From Symsagittifera roscoffensis (lineage: Eukaryota; Xenacoelomorpha; Acoela; Convolutidae): a stretch of DNA of 64,000 nucleotides. Below are positions 25,491 through 37,464 of this stretch, piece after piece. Both the position numbers and the translations under genes were made by a program. The notes below the pieces were generated by a model. That model did not search any database. It was not told the origin of the DNA and saw only the letters and a program-made list of their open reading frames with translations. The stretch is from positions 67,177,374 to 67,241,373 of the forward strand of contig NC_087065.1 in the NCBI RefSeq assembly GCF_963678635.1. Direction: 5' to 3'. The stretch's first letter is position 1; every line of letters starts with the position of its first letter.

Positions 25491-27400
25491 AGCTCTGTCA
25501 AAGTAGCTTTTCGTAGTTTTCTTAATTTCAGCTTATACCCCTCCGGATACGTTCTGCGTTGCTTTTATGCTGTTTGAATTAACTGGGAAGGGTATAGGGT
25601 CCTTTCCTAGACCCCTCCGGATTGAAGTTAAGGCACTTATTTGACAATTCACACTAACGGTGAAGGGTCTTATCACTTGCCTAATTTCGACTCTATTATG
25701 GTTGTCTTGTGCCTTCAGCCCTCCCTTTTTGTCTAGAACTGTCCTAAGTTATTTAGTTCAATCGCTATCAACTTTTGGTAGGGGTATAAGGGTTTTTCAG
25801 AAAAATTTATAAAACGTGAAGGGTGTACCCCTCCGGATTTGTGTAATTTGCTAAAAATAATCTCAAAAAATTTTCTCGCTCGTTTTTCCGGGAAATTTCC
25901 CAATCCTGTCAGTAAGCTCAGCTAATCTCTGATCTATTGGTACCAAGATCAACTCGATATGCTCTGTAGTTCCAAAGTTATTAACCAAAACGTCTTTTTT
26001 CCAAACTCAAAAATTTTCCCTCTTATAGGTTCCGCCTAACTTTTTCCGCAAATCTGGTCCTTTCGACCTAAAAATTATTGATCTGAGCTCAGAAGGCCTA
26101 TACTCTTCTAGTTCAATGCAAAAGACCCGATCTAAAACGCTTTTGTAGAAAAAATTTGCGAAAAACTATGCTACCTGGACCCCTCCGGATTGATGAATCC
26201 ACCAAATCAAACACGTTATGTTCGATTTCTCTGCAACCCGGAAGGCTTTCGGGTAGCGGGTTTTAAAACTCGTAGATTCACTAGTGGATGTTGTCCGAAC
26301 AACTATTTTTACTGTCCTAACTCAAAGATTTCAAAAAATTTTCTGATTTTATAGTGTTTCTTACTATCAAAAAATGGGAAAATTTGGTTTTTGGTACCAA
26401 ACTAGTTCCAACCACTTCCGAACTAAAGTTAACCGGTTCTACTTATTACAGTAGTGCAGTTACGATGTAACACACTAACTTAGCGCTTTTTTCCGTTTCA
26501 AAAAATATCGATATCTCAAAAATCGCGACTTGTGGGGGGATCAAAATATCGCTATTTTGACCCTAAAAACCGGTCTGTTTTCGTTGTTTTTCACTGAAAA
26601 ACGATATAAGACTATTAATATAGGCTATATAAGTAATAATATTAGTAATACTATACCCCTCCGGGTTTGTTTATTATCCGAATTAAGGTGCTTAACTCGG
26701 ATATTCGCAGTTCGGTGAAGGGTCACTACAGTGCAGCACTGTCGAGCCCCCCACAGGTTACTATTTTACTTTTTGTACCAAAAGGGCTACAAAACTTGTT
26801 AACGATACCCAACAGTCGATTGTTGTTGTCGTTGAGCCCCTTCTTGTTGCTCCTTGTACTGCTTGCCGGATCGGTCTTCACCCAAGACCCTTCCGAATTG
26901 AGCGCAAATCAGCTGACCCTTCCGGATTGAGCGCAATTTAACATTAACGTGCTTAAATGCTCAAATAACCCTACAGTACAAGCCTCACAAACGGGCCACA
27001 AAATTGATCGTAACGATCCTGACTGATATAAATGCCTGTAACAACAATATATCTATCAACAACAAACGGGGGGGTTGAATCACATCTTACCTGGGGGGAT
27101 GATTTCTACTGATTTTTTTTTACTTTTTTACTGTTTTTGGTTTTTTCGGTTATTTTTTATGTTTTTTGTTTTTCTTGGGTACTATACTACTTTTTGTTTG
27201 GTTTTACTTATATCTTTAAGTGTTTTTGGTCACCAACCACTCGGGGGACGAGGAGACGGCCGATCCCCCCACCCTTCCTGGTTCGTGAATTTTCGGTCTT
27301 AACTAGGTTAAAAAACTATTCACGGCAATCCGGAATGCCTCCGCGTTCCGAACTACCCTTCCGCCCCGGCGGTTTAGGCGTATTAAGGGCGTTAATGTGA

Positions 27401-27490
27401 GCATCCGCTCGGCGCGGAGTGCTCGTTAACGGTTCCGCCGGTCATGATGTTATAAAAGAATAACACCCAGGAGCGCCATAAAAACATACA
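27401..27490 (-). promoter_or_regulatory. LTR-proximal leader: candidate primer-binding site and hairpin
   Basis: In the sense direction, 12 nt after the LTR comes TGGCGCTCCTGGGTG, which begins with the TGG expected to pair with a tRNA CCA end; I cannot name the tRNA. Downstream is a stem GAGCACTCCGC / GCGGATGCTC with a short loop (27401-27427), kept in all copies, suitable for an RNA structure near the primer site. The offset from the LTR is larger than usual, so the primer site is tentative. Confidence 0.4.
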
Positions 27491-27768
27491 TGTAACATTC
27501 GCCCGGAAGATACATATCGACGGATAACAAAACTAAGTGTTAAGACGACTGGCTAGCGTCTAAACAGAGCTTTGCATGTTTTTCACCGTCTCTACCAAGC
27601 CAGTACTTTTCGGTGGTCTTTTCTAACATCGGGTCGACAAAAACGTTACTGTTCTCCGGCTTCGACCAGAACGCTCAAATTAACTGAATTACATACAAAA
27701 ATAGTGAGCTAATGGCTGGGTCTCAGTATCCCCAGACCACGAGGTCACTCCTAAAAACAGGGCTACTA

Positions 27769-27774
27769 TTTATT
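27769..27774 (-). promoter_or_regulatory. poly(A) signal AATAAA in E1 5' LTR
   Basis: Same position and context as in the 3' LTR. Its conservation in E2 copies supports a role in RNA 3' end formation. Confidence 0.5.
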
Positions 27775-28062
27775 ATATTACTATTGTTTTTGTTCAGTAG
27801 ATAAAAATCATCATCTCCATCGAAGATGGATCAACCCTTTCCCCCAACTCCTAGCTTCTCATCCTTATCAAAATGAATCTAGATATTAATTAAATTCAAG
27901 TCAGGACATGACAGGAAGCTAAAAGTTCACACGAGTCAATAAAAGTTTTCCGTCCCGAGACCCTTCCGGATTCTTGAATCCGCTGAATCAAGCCCGTTGA
28001 TCTCGATTTCTTCCCAATCCGGAAGGCTGGTTTCTTACCCTTCACCGTTGTTCGCAACGGCC

Positions 28063-28094
28063 TTGCAACTATTGTAGCAGCACAATAGTTGCAA
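28063..28094. other. 13-bp stem, 6-nt loop inverted repeat in E1 5' LTR
   Basis: Identical to the 3' LTR copy at 4388-4419 (TTGCAACTATTGT and its complement around AGCAGC). Confidence 0.8.
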
Positions 28095-28405
28095 CTCGGA
28101 ACGTTCTCTGCAATCTGCTGCTGTTTTTCAATCACGATTGTCGTTGCTATCGTCAGCGCAACTAATGTTGTTGTGTTTTCTCTCTCGTTTTTTGTTAAAA
28201 ATGGCCGTTTCAGCATTTCTCAGAAATGTTACGTCATCACTTCAAAAATTTAAAATTTTAAAATACGGGAATATCCTGACCTTCACCGTTCTGCTAATCA
28301 TCCGAATAACGTCGTTAATCCTTCAAAATCATTAACTCGGAAGGTTCACTGCTAAAATTTCGAAGTCTGCAGAGATTGCATTTTGGCCATTCTGGTCGAA
28401 TGTCA

Positions 28406-28410
28406 CATGG
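28406..28410. repeat. target-site duplication of E1, right copy
   Basis: CATGG, matching 3812-3816. The E2 coding sequence resumes directly after it. Confidence 0.85.
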
Positions 28411-30470
28411 CATCGGCTCCTCCTGGCCCATATCTTTTTCACTTCCATCGGAATGTTCAGGATTTTGCACGTTGTCTCAAAAAGATCTAAGTCTTTTAGA
28501 CAACCCAATTCCTGCAATTGTTCTTTCGTAGGTGTTTCTTGTCGATTGTTCTCTTTTACATGAGTTTTCAGCCATCATATCGCCATCATAACTCCCACTA
28601 TCACTATCGTTATGGGCTGTGATGAATCTGGTAAACCCATAGAGTGCAGCTCTTCACAGTCCCAGATCAACACCAGATTACTAAGCCCGGGATACCACCA
28701 TGTTTGTAGCAAGCAATTGGCAGAGGAACTCATCATGTGTCAACATGATACTCCTCCAATTACGCTTCCCCAACGCTTCCAGTAGTGATTCTATCTCAAT
28801 CATCACTCGGTGGACTTCATCAGTCTCGTCTACTGCATTGTAATCTGTGACTGTTGACCCTTTCTGTCTTTCAAAGTCACTGAAGTTCCCACTGGCGTGT
28901 CCCATGAACTTCTTTCCCAGTATCGATTCCAATTTTTCTTTGGTTCTCTCTGGAACCGCTGAGAACATCTTGCACAACAACTTGTATGATTTTTCTGACA
29001 TTCTCGCCATTCTTACGCATTTCGGCACTGAAAAGGCTTGATGCACGATCGTCCTCGTACCTCTCACATCCACTGCCACGAAATGCACTGGGTATCTGCG
29101 TTTGCACATTGGAGCTAATATCGATCCCACTAATTACCGCGCTACCGTCGGTCTACGATAGGTTTTACTGTGCCGGATGTTCATTTCCGCCTCGATCGCT
29201 TCCCTCCACTTTCCAATATACTTTTGCTCATTTTGCAAAACTCCCGAAAACACTTCTACACTGATAGTCGTTACCATCTCATGCTTTTGTTCTAGATTCA
29301 ATAGTGACTCTAGAGAACCAAACATGCTGTAGAATCTTAGTGCAGTCACTAGATTCACATCGGTTCCTCCATGGCAATCTGTAATCAATTCCGTTTCCGT
29401 TTTTGCTTTCATCACGATGTTCCCAAACAATATCGTTAATTGCTTGTGCTGCTTCGCAAGGGTCTTCACACAATCCAGACCTCCACAGATGTGACCCTAC
29501 AGCCCACAGACTTCCGCCAGACAGCTACCAGATTTAACCAAGTCCACTGGTCCCCAGCCAGGCAACTCTACTTTGTCTTCTCCGTTGCTCTTAGAGGCTG
29601 TCGTCATTTAATTGTAAATGATGTTCAGGTCACGCAATTTACAGTGTGAATTCGGTTCCATCTGCACAGACTGTGTTGCCCGCAATATCGAATCGGCATA
29701 AGGACTCGGAAACAATGATGATTTCATCAGTTCCCACACCACCATTAGACTCGTTCTTAGCAGTTCGTCCGAAAATCCCATTCCAAATTCCACTCGGTTG
29801 CCAAATTTCAGCAGTGAAGGTGCAGTCACCTCTTCTTCCAACACAAGTCCCAGCTTATTCTGCTGGTTAGCAGCGCTTCTTATTGTAGCAATTCTTGACG
29901 TCCAGAATCTTAGCAACACGTATCTTAGCAACACGTATAATCAAAGAAGCAATCGCGTATGTCTTCATTTATGAAAGAGTTGTACGCCATCCTACGATTC
30001 TAGATACGTAACTGTACGATTTCTTCCTGATCGGTCCACAGTTCTCACTGGACATCGGCAGTGCTCCCATAGATTCTTTTGTGAGCCCCATCTCTTGTTA
30101 GAGAACCTCCTTATTTCGTCAATCTTCTTCATTGGTTCAAGTTCCACAGGCTCCTTCATATTCACTCGCATCGGTTTACTCTGATGGATGTCCAAAAGTG
30201 CTAAGTGCTAGTAAGGGCAAGGCTTTCGCTCGTTCATCGCCTTCTCTTATTATCTTGACACAAGTGTTCAATGCTGGCACTGATATCTGTTCTATCATGA
30301 ATCGAATGAAACAGAGAGCGTCTCTCCGCTTCGCGCACGCTACTGCCGCTCCTTCTTGGGTGATAAGCTCCCTCATACTCGTTATTAAGAATACTATCTC
30401 TCCCTTCGTTATTTTTCTCTCTTCCGAATCATATTTTCCCGTGTCAGTCCAGTCATGCACCAAGCGAACC
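28411..30470 (-). pseudogene. E2 accessory polyprotein, ORF4 region
   Basis: Homologous to E1 5990-8040. Blocks: IPMEVKKIWAR (28430s), SIMLTHDEF (28740), FVAVDVRGTRTIV and VPKCVRMARMSEKSY (28990-29080), ISVEVFSGVLQNEQKYIGKW (29220), then RNCRKF-type N-terminal blocks to about 30470. There are multiple frameshifts and stops. At 30440 a 1-bp loss breaks the frame just after the point where E2 reads continuously from ORF3, which shows that the two blocks were one gene. Confidence 0.82.
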
Positions 30471-33400
30471 TCAGTTGTAATTCTGTTCTCACATAGAGTA
30501 TCGCTATCAGAGCGTGTATCTTCGGAGTGGTTCTCATTTCTTCCTCGAAGTATCGTAACACTACTGCTCTCCATGGTAGGCTCACCAACTGCTCTATCGT
30601 TTCCGCGTGCATCTCAGAAGATACCGGAGTTCCGTATGCCTTCTGCTTCAGGGTTAAGCCTTGCATCATTGTCTCTAGATAACCTTCCATAGCACTTTTG
30701 TTTTCCAGAGCAATTAAGTGTCCTCTAGCCGAGTTTCTGTATTCCATCATTTCCATGTATCCACCAGCGGTTGAATATTTCCATTTCTAACGTTGCTCAA
30801 GTCAGAGTGCGGTCACTCCTCTTAATTTTATAACTGGCTGATTTTTATCCTGCCATGAGAAATGGTGGCACCATCGCTACGTCAGTCAACATTCTGTCAG
30901 TGCCGGGCAACCGGTCATCACCCTGTCCCATGTCCATGGCTTTTTCGACGCACTTTTTTTTGGCTGAGTTGACAGCTTTTATCGAGATTTCAGAATCCCC
31001 CTTTGTTTTTCAGCTTTACTCAATGTCACTTTGCTACCAAGTTTCATTTTCATATCATTAACCTTGTCAATCACCATCTTTGATCGCATCGTTCCTTTTC
31101 GGTTTCTCGACAGATACACTACTTCTTCCTTGCCTTCTTGCGGCGTTGTTTTTATAGGAAAAATTGCCTCACTTTCGTCATTGGCTGAGCCAACCAATAA
31201 TTCGCTCAATCTTCCTTCACAATCGTCGAGTTTGTCAAGAACTTCCCGCATTAGTGGTCTGTTGAGATCTATTTTCAGTACAGACTGAGTCCCGTAGCTC
31301 AAAACTACTGTCCAGACCTCTTCCATAAATGCAACTCTGTCCATACTGCATCTCGTCCTATTCGCATGGTCTCTATGATGAACTTCCCACTCTTCTTCGG
31401 GCAACGTTCCCAATAAAGGTAATATGGCAGTGCCTTCTATTTTTCTTCTCTTCGATGAAATCCAGGGATCTCTTCTGGCTGTTTCTTGTAGTCACCCCAA
31501 CCTTTCGTTTCTTCTCTCAATTTGTCAGTCGAGGAATTCTTGTTATTTCGCCGTTCGCCTTATTGTAGGGCCTTAGATTTCAGAGCTTCGGGAATACCTC
31601 GATGTGCCCTCTATCCACTTCTCCCATCCTATCACGGAAGTGATCATCAAAATCAATGACGGTCATCTCCGTCTCCGATATCTTCGCGATTAACAAGTCC
31701 CCTCTCATTATCTCTCGTAGGGCGTGCCGTTCACACCAGTTAATTGCACTTCCTTCCACTGCTGATATGAGGTTCAGGTTCAACACCGACCTCCTGTATG
31801 CCTCCACCTTAGCGTCAGGGAACGCAAACGTGACTGCCGGACCGTATATCACTGTCACGAACTCCGTGGATCCTCTGATCAGTATTAATGGATCGGTCCT
31901 CATGGCCAAGCTCAGGTCAGTTAACAGGAGCATGCCCCCAGCATGACGTCGCACGTCTTCTTCTTTCTGAATTGTCTCATCCTCTGTTCCAAAGCAATTC
32001 TGCTGCAGGAGGTATTGGATAAGAGTATGTCGCAGATCTCTTATCTTTGTCCAGGAATCAGAGGGTCGCTTCGCGTCAGACATTCTCACGGTCTCTCTCA
32101 TCTGCTCCGGGTAGCGGGTCAGATTCATCAATCCTCCCAAGTTCCCGTGCGTTATCGCAATTACCGTCAGAAGTCCATCTAGCCGTAATTTTTGCACTCC
32201 TTCGGTGAGCAGTATCACTGGTCCTCACACCAATTTCTCCGCTCCAAACGTCACAAACAGGGCTAGTAATTCCACGATCGATACTTCTACGACTGCTTGG
32301 AGGAACTCTTCAATCAGGTATCGAGAAAGCGATGGGTAAACTTTTGCCAGGAAAGAAGCGGTCCATCCGGCTCCCAAGCCTTCCAGCATGCTGTCAGTCC
32401 GATCAAAGCCTTCTTATCCCTTTACATTCTGTGTCCAGAAAGCTTCCAGGGTAACTTGGCACACTCTATTTACAAACTCGGCTGACTTCTCTTCAGCATT
32501 TTCGGCCAGGTGTTCCTCTTTCACCAGGAAGGCATGGATCTTCTTGATCATCACTGGGCCTCGCTCGAAAGCGTCCGTGCCCAATGCGGCTATGCGAGGG
32601 GTCAATCGCAGCCACTTGTTATCCTCTGGTTTCGTTCTCAAGACAATCGCTTCCAAGTGAGCTCTCGCCTCCTTGGAATTCTTCCTTCTTTCTCCTTCCT
32701 CTTTTATTTCCATTCCTCGGAACCATAAGTCGTTAGACATTGCTACTGTTACTCGATGGTCATCGTCAATTCCTGGTCTCAGTTTGAGTTGTCGGCTGCA
32801 GTTTGACAGTTCCAACCCCAGTACTTCATCTAATACTAACATGTGCAGTGAATGGTCCTTGAATCCTCGCATCGCATTCGAGATGTCAGACCACACCGCA
32901 GGTAATTCTGCCCTAAGTGATCTTAGGTTCTCCATCTCTTTTCCGCGATTCGGGGCAGATATTATCACATCATATTTCCCTTCTGAGAGCAACGCCAGCA
33001 TCGCATATACAAACTTCAGTCCATCCGGGAGATGTGCTTATCCCGGAGACAGTGCAAACACAGCTCTCGGTGTTATCTTGGGGAATGCACCTTCTTTCAG
33101 CGTGTCCGTTACTTCACCCATCGATTCGGGGATATCCTTTATCCCTTGCCATACTGCGTATTCGACCGTTTTAGGCTCTCTGAGTCTGCTCAGAAAACCC
33201 CTACTGTGTAGATGTTCGTTTATGCCGGCAAATACGATCGTGATCGGGTTAATTTCCGTCTGTCGTTGTACCCCGATTGCCATTGACACCGACTGCATTA
33301 GGTCCAGTTCGACCGCTGCCAACATTATAACGTCAGGCCAAAACAAAGACTTGGAGGTATGCTCGAAGTCTGAGTTCGCAACTATCATAATCTTTGCTTT

Positions 33401-35353
33401 TCTCATTTCTGCTTTATTATACGCTGCAAAGATAGTCTCGTTCTTCCTAATCATCTTCATCCCACCATATCTCTGAACATCGCCTTCTTGAGCCACCTGT
33501 TTCGGGTACGCTCTTTCTTTTACATGACATAGGGGTGCTCGTATTTGCTTGAACATTTTCACATGTTGTCCTATTGGTGCCCTCGTTGTCAAGAATCTTC
33601 CGGGTTTTTCTTCTCGATTTACTTCACCTTAATTCAGTTTCACGTCTTCACGTCTTGCAAAGGTCTTGCATTTACTGGACCCATTGTGTTGTTTGAGGGC
33701 AGTCCCTCTAAATCGGCAAATCTTAAGGCGCTCGTGCAGCTGAAGTTAATGCCAGCTGCTATCAACCAGTCCACACCTGCGATTGAGAACAATCCGTTGA
33801 CGGATAGCCTCGCTCCATTCAGCATCCTTATGGCATCGGCTGCAAACCTTCCCGTCTGAAGGTTCAATTTCATCAGTTCCTATTTATAGACATGCCAGGG
33901 GGAAGGTATGGGCCTCAATCACATCAAAGAGCTTCTGTCTGGTCGTCGTTCCTCTCAGCTGGTGCTCTCAGTCTCTGATCTAGTCTCTGATCTGGTCTCC
34001 GATCTCGTTTCCGGTCTCGAGGTACCTGTTGTCTCCGTAGTCGGGTTGACAGGTCCTAATTTTCGCCGTGGATGAATAGTTCTTCCTACTGGCGCTTCTC
34101 CCAATCGGTCCCGTACGTCCGTTCTTTGCCCTGGCTCGCTGGAGCTTTGCGGCTTGTAGGTCACGGCTGGGACCGCTCCCAGACGTGTTTCTAGTTTTGG
34201 GGGCACGAAGGTTGAGAGTGCCGGCTCATTCGTCGTTTCTTCTTTTTTTAGTTTTCCCGTGTCAAAAAGTCGCTCCTGGAAGACTCGGTTCATCCGGGCT
34301 TGTCCTTCTATACTATCAAAGTGGATTCCATCGGTAGTTAGTCTGGCCTGGTCCATAGCTCTGAGCTTGTGTTCAATGTCTATGAGCATCTTCCGTCTAG
34401 CATTCCGACTCGCCAGATTTCTCAGTATGTTGTTCCACCTGATGACTCCTTCGTTATGCCTCCTTCCTGTCAATGTCAACGCTCTCGTGCTCATCGGTAC
34501 GGTGCAGACGGTCAGTACCGCCCACTTGAATTTCTGCTAGAGAGTAGTGAATAGGCACACCATCATCGATTCCCATTGTGCCTCTTCCTCACCTGAGCCT
34601 CTGGACACATTGTTTGTCCCTATAAGGATCATTATGTTTGGACCCTTCCTGGTTTCATTAGCTCCAGCATACGATATAGCTGGGCTAACGTGGCACCTCC
34701 AAAGCCCATCACCGTGGTGATACAAAAGGTTCTCAGGTTTTGGAGAACTCTCACCAAACTGTCACCCAGTGTCAAATGAGTTGTCCCGAGCGGCGGTTGT
34801 TGCATTTTTATCGCCGGACTCCAAGTCGATCGATTAAAGCAGGCTCGCGGATCCGCATCCTGAACTCCTGTGAAATTATTCCTCACCTGGTTGTTCTTCT
34901 GCACATCAAACACTCGGGACACTTTCTTCACCGGCATTTCTCTTATTTTCCTCGCAGGGGCTCCAGATGTCACTGCTGGTAACGTGACACTGTCAGCCCC
35001 CGTTTTCTTTATCGTTTATCGGTAGAGTTCCACTCTGCCCGTGTCGTCTATTCTTCCATAGGGTGCATTCACCTGGGAACCTGGCGCATTCCTATCAACG
35101 ACTAGTCGTCCAGCTGTTTCTATCAACTTCCGCTCTGTCTGGTCTACGACTGGGTCACCTAGGGTATCACTTCGGTCCGGGATCGTCAATCTTCCTGCCG
35201 TAGTCGGGGGGTCCCTCCTCCGTCGTCTGACTTAGTTCGCGAGGCGTTAGGAGCTCCATCTTGCAGGTATCGCTTTTTCCACTGCCGTCGTCAACGCCAG
35301 CCCTTCGATCGCTCTTTATATTCTTGCCTAAAGCGTTCTATTTCTTGACCCTG
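30471..35353 (-). pseudogene. E2 accessory polyprotein, ORF3 region (N-terminus deleted)
   Basis: Homologous to E1 8040-13880. SGNH unit 1 remains as LTLGDSLVRVL (34770s), a GTNN version of GTND (34620s) and TTDGIHFDS (34320s). SGNH-like unit 2 remains as IVANSDF (33370s), FAGINEHLHSRG (33210s) and GIDDDHR (32760s). Frames are interrupted many times. A short TRSE repeat is expanded at 33960-34020. The gene stops abruptly at 35353, where it is fused to pol. Confidence 0.85.
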
Positions 35354-37451
35354 CAAACATTTCTGCCTTTGGTGCACCATATTTCATTTCAGTGTCACTC
35401 AGCACTTTACTGCCATATGCAATGGGACGGAGAACTTTTCTCCCATTCCACTCCTGCTCCTGATGCAGTACTCCTGAGATGGCTACTACAGATGCATCTG
35501 TGTCAAGAACATACATGCCCTTCTCTGTAGGCATGCCTAGCACTGGCGCTTCGCACAGTTCCTGTTTTATGTTCTCGAAGGCTGCTTGAGCTTTTTCGTT
35601 CCATTCGAACTTCTTTCCTTTGTTGCGCATCAATTTCTGCATGGGGTACACCTTGTCAGCGTATCCTTTTATGAACTCATGGTAAAAATTGGCAAACCCT
35701 AGGAAGCTCATGAGTTGTGTGTCCGTTCTGAGAGCCTTGCATGTCAACACAGCCTCCACTGCTTCCGGGTCCGACCTTCCGCCATGCCTGTCCACCATTC
35801 TTCCTAGATACTTGATTGAATCCCTAAGGATTTCACTTTTCGATGGTTTGCATATCAAGCCTGCTCTTTTCATGCAACCAAATACCTCATCGAGCCGATC
35901 AATGTGGTCTTCCAAGGTGGGTGTTGCTATGACCACGTCATCCACGTAACACATCACAAGGTTCCCGTACTTCTTCGTCATTCTGGTCAAAGCCTGAGCC
36001 ATCAGTCTTTGAAAAGCGGCCGTGGCGTTGCAGAAGCCAGATGGCATCCTCTTCCACTGGTACATTCACATTCGAATCCGGTCTTTTCTCTGTCCTTCTT
36101 CCGCAGAGGACCTGCCAGAAGGCAGAACCCAAATTCCTTGCGGTGAAGAACTTGGCGTCACCAAGTTTCGAGAGGCTCTCGTGTACGCATCTTTTATTGT
36201 CACTGCGTTCAGGTAACGAAAGTCGCAACAGAACCTGAGCTGTCCCCCCTTCTTCTTGGCCATGACTACCCCGCAAGCCCAAGGCAATTTCGAGGGTTCT
36301 ACCATGTCGTATTTGAGCAACATTTCTATTTCTGCTCGGTGCACTTCCGATTTATGAGGCATCATTCGCCTTGCCCCTTCCCTATGAGGAATGGCGCCTT
36401 CCCTAATTCTACTTCGTGTTCGACGAAGTTTCAACTACCGATATCCGCCTTATGTTATGAAAACACGTCCGCGTTCCGATTTAAAACCGCCCTTAATGAT
36501 TCAAAATCTCCCTCACCTATTTTCCCTCTCAAGTGTTCTCTCTCCGGCAAAACTGATTTGTTGGAATCTGATTCACATGACGAGGGGAATTCCGGAAAAT
36601 TCGAGCAGCTCGAAAAGCCGTCATCCGTTTCGGATTTCATTGAAAACAGTTTTTTAATAGATTTAAATTCATCCATTCTTCAAAACCAAGTTTCTTTCCA
36701 CGCTGGATCGAAACCGTGGTGTCCAGTGTGTTCAACAACACACTGGCTTACAGCCCGTTTCGTGTTACTAAAAAACTCCGGCCTAAAATCACCGAACTTT
36801 GACTATTTGGGTTGGGTACCAGACAAACCTGTTTACTATCACTTAACGAATTTAAGTTTTTCATCCTGAAAATTGCTATAACAGCTTGTCTCGGCTGTAG
36901 TTTTACCTCTCGATCTAAAAAAAAATTGGTACCTTGTTTTCATCTGTTATTATTCTACTAATTGGTCTCTTAACTTACTTCCGGTCCGGATTTCTAATCC
37001 TTATTAGGCCGTTGTTCAAGTCAATCATCACATCAAAATTCCGGACAAAATCACGACACAAGATGAATTGGTCTGAGTCGTCTAAATTCTCAACCACCAG
37101 GAAGCTCATCCAAAGATCGCGTCCTCCTATGTGAAGGACCGTTATTGGTGTCCTTCCGGTCACGTAGATTGCTCCGCGGTTGGCGGCCGCCAATCTGAGG
37201 TTCGTTGGAATTGAATTTTCCCTCGTGAAGCCCATTCTTTCACAAGTCTTTATTGGCATCACGCTTACCACTGCTCCTGTATCCAGTAGTCCTGTTACTT
37301 CAATTTTCTTCCCATTGGTGTCTAGCAGATGTGCAGTCACATCTGCCTCGTACCCTATGTGTACTGCATCTTGCTCCATCATGGCATCATGGCCGATTCT
37401 ACGGACCGTAAGTTCTTCCTGACCCAAAAAGGTCTGCCCCCATTTGGTCAC
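35354..37451 (-). pseudogene. pol: E2 pol remnant (protease, RT, part of RNase H)
   Basis: RNase H (YVLDTDASVVAISG), RT (YVDDVV, MPSGFCNATAAFQRLM, FCCDFRYLNAVTIKDAY) and protease (GLLDTGAVVSVMP) are present in the expected order, but with frameshifts near 36070 and 36430 and a deletion near 36676. Everything after the RNase H start (the rest of RNase H, integrase, macro-like tail) is missing because of the deletion at 35353/35354. The junction shares CTG with both parents, consistent with microhomology-mediated loss. Confidence 0.88.
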
Positions 37452-37464
37452 TATCTGTTGTGAA

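Larger units (their letters stand above)
24480..27490 (-). other. E1 5' leader (untranslated, about 3 kb)
   Basis: A very long leader between the 5' LTR and the gag ATG. It has no convincing ORF. From the gag side it holds: AT-rich DNA to about 25250; a minisatellite and dispersed copies of a TCCGGA-centred motif (25257-26930); a block shared with the LTR (near 26178, GACCCCTCCGGATTGATGAA); GGGGGG and poly-T tracts at 27069-27200; and an LTR-proximal hairpin and primer-site region. The part from about 26020 to 27490 is matched in E2 (40680-42337). Packaging, dimerisation or translation-control elements are plausible but unproven. Confidence 0.7.
3817..28405 (-). mobile_element. E1: complete 24.6-kb Ty3/Gypsy-type LTR retroelement
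   Basis: The element has paired 914/915-bp LTRs (TGTAACATTC at one end, GAATGTCA at the other), a CATGG target duplication, and gag, pol and ORF3 all on the minus strand. Pol order is protease, RT, RNase H, integrase, which is the Ty3/Gypsy (Metaviridae) order. At 24.6 kb it is several times the size of a usual 5-9 kb Gypsy element. The excess lies in a 3-kb leader, an extended Pol and an extra ORF of about 3,000 codons. The LTRs differ at about seven positions (roughly 0.8%), so the insertion is young. Indels in gag and ORF3 suggest that this copy is not intact as assembled. Confidence 0.93.
27491..28405 (-). repeat. E1 5' LTR
   Basis: 915 bp, about 99% identical to 3817-4730. It starts TGTAACATTC and ends GAATGTCA on the plus strand. 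It contains the poly(A) signal (27769-27774) and the 13-6-13 hairpin (28063-28094). The E1 promoter should lie in its high-coordinate part, but no clear TATA box stands out. Confidence 0.92.

Noticed and set aside
27440-27480. Naming a specific primer tRNA for the TGGCGCTCCTGGGTG site
   Set aside because: The stretch does not continue into a recognisable T-loop complement, and it lies about 12 nt from the LTR, so no tRNA can be assigned from the sequence alone.
3817-28405. Maverick/Polinton or BEL/Pao element, because of the large size
   Set aside because: Long terminal direct repeats, a 5-bp target duplication, and a Pol with protease-RT-RNase H-integrase order and Gypsy-type motifs. No DNA polymerase B or capsid ATPase is seen.
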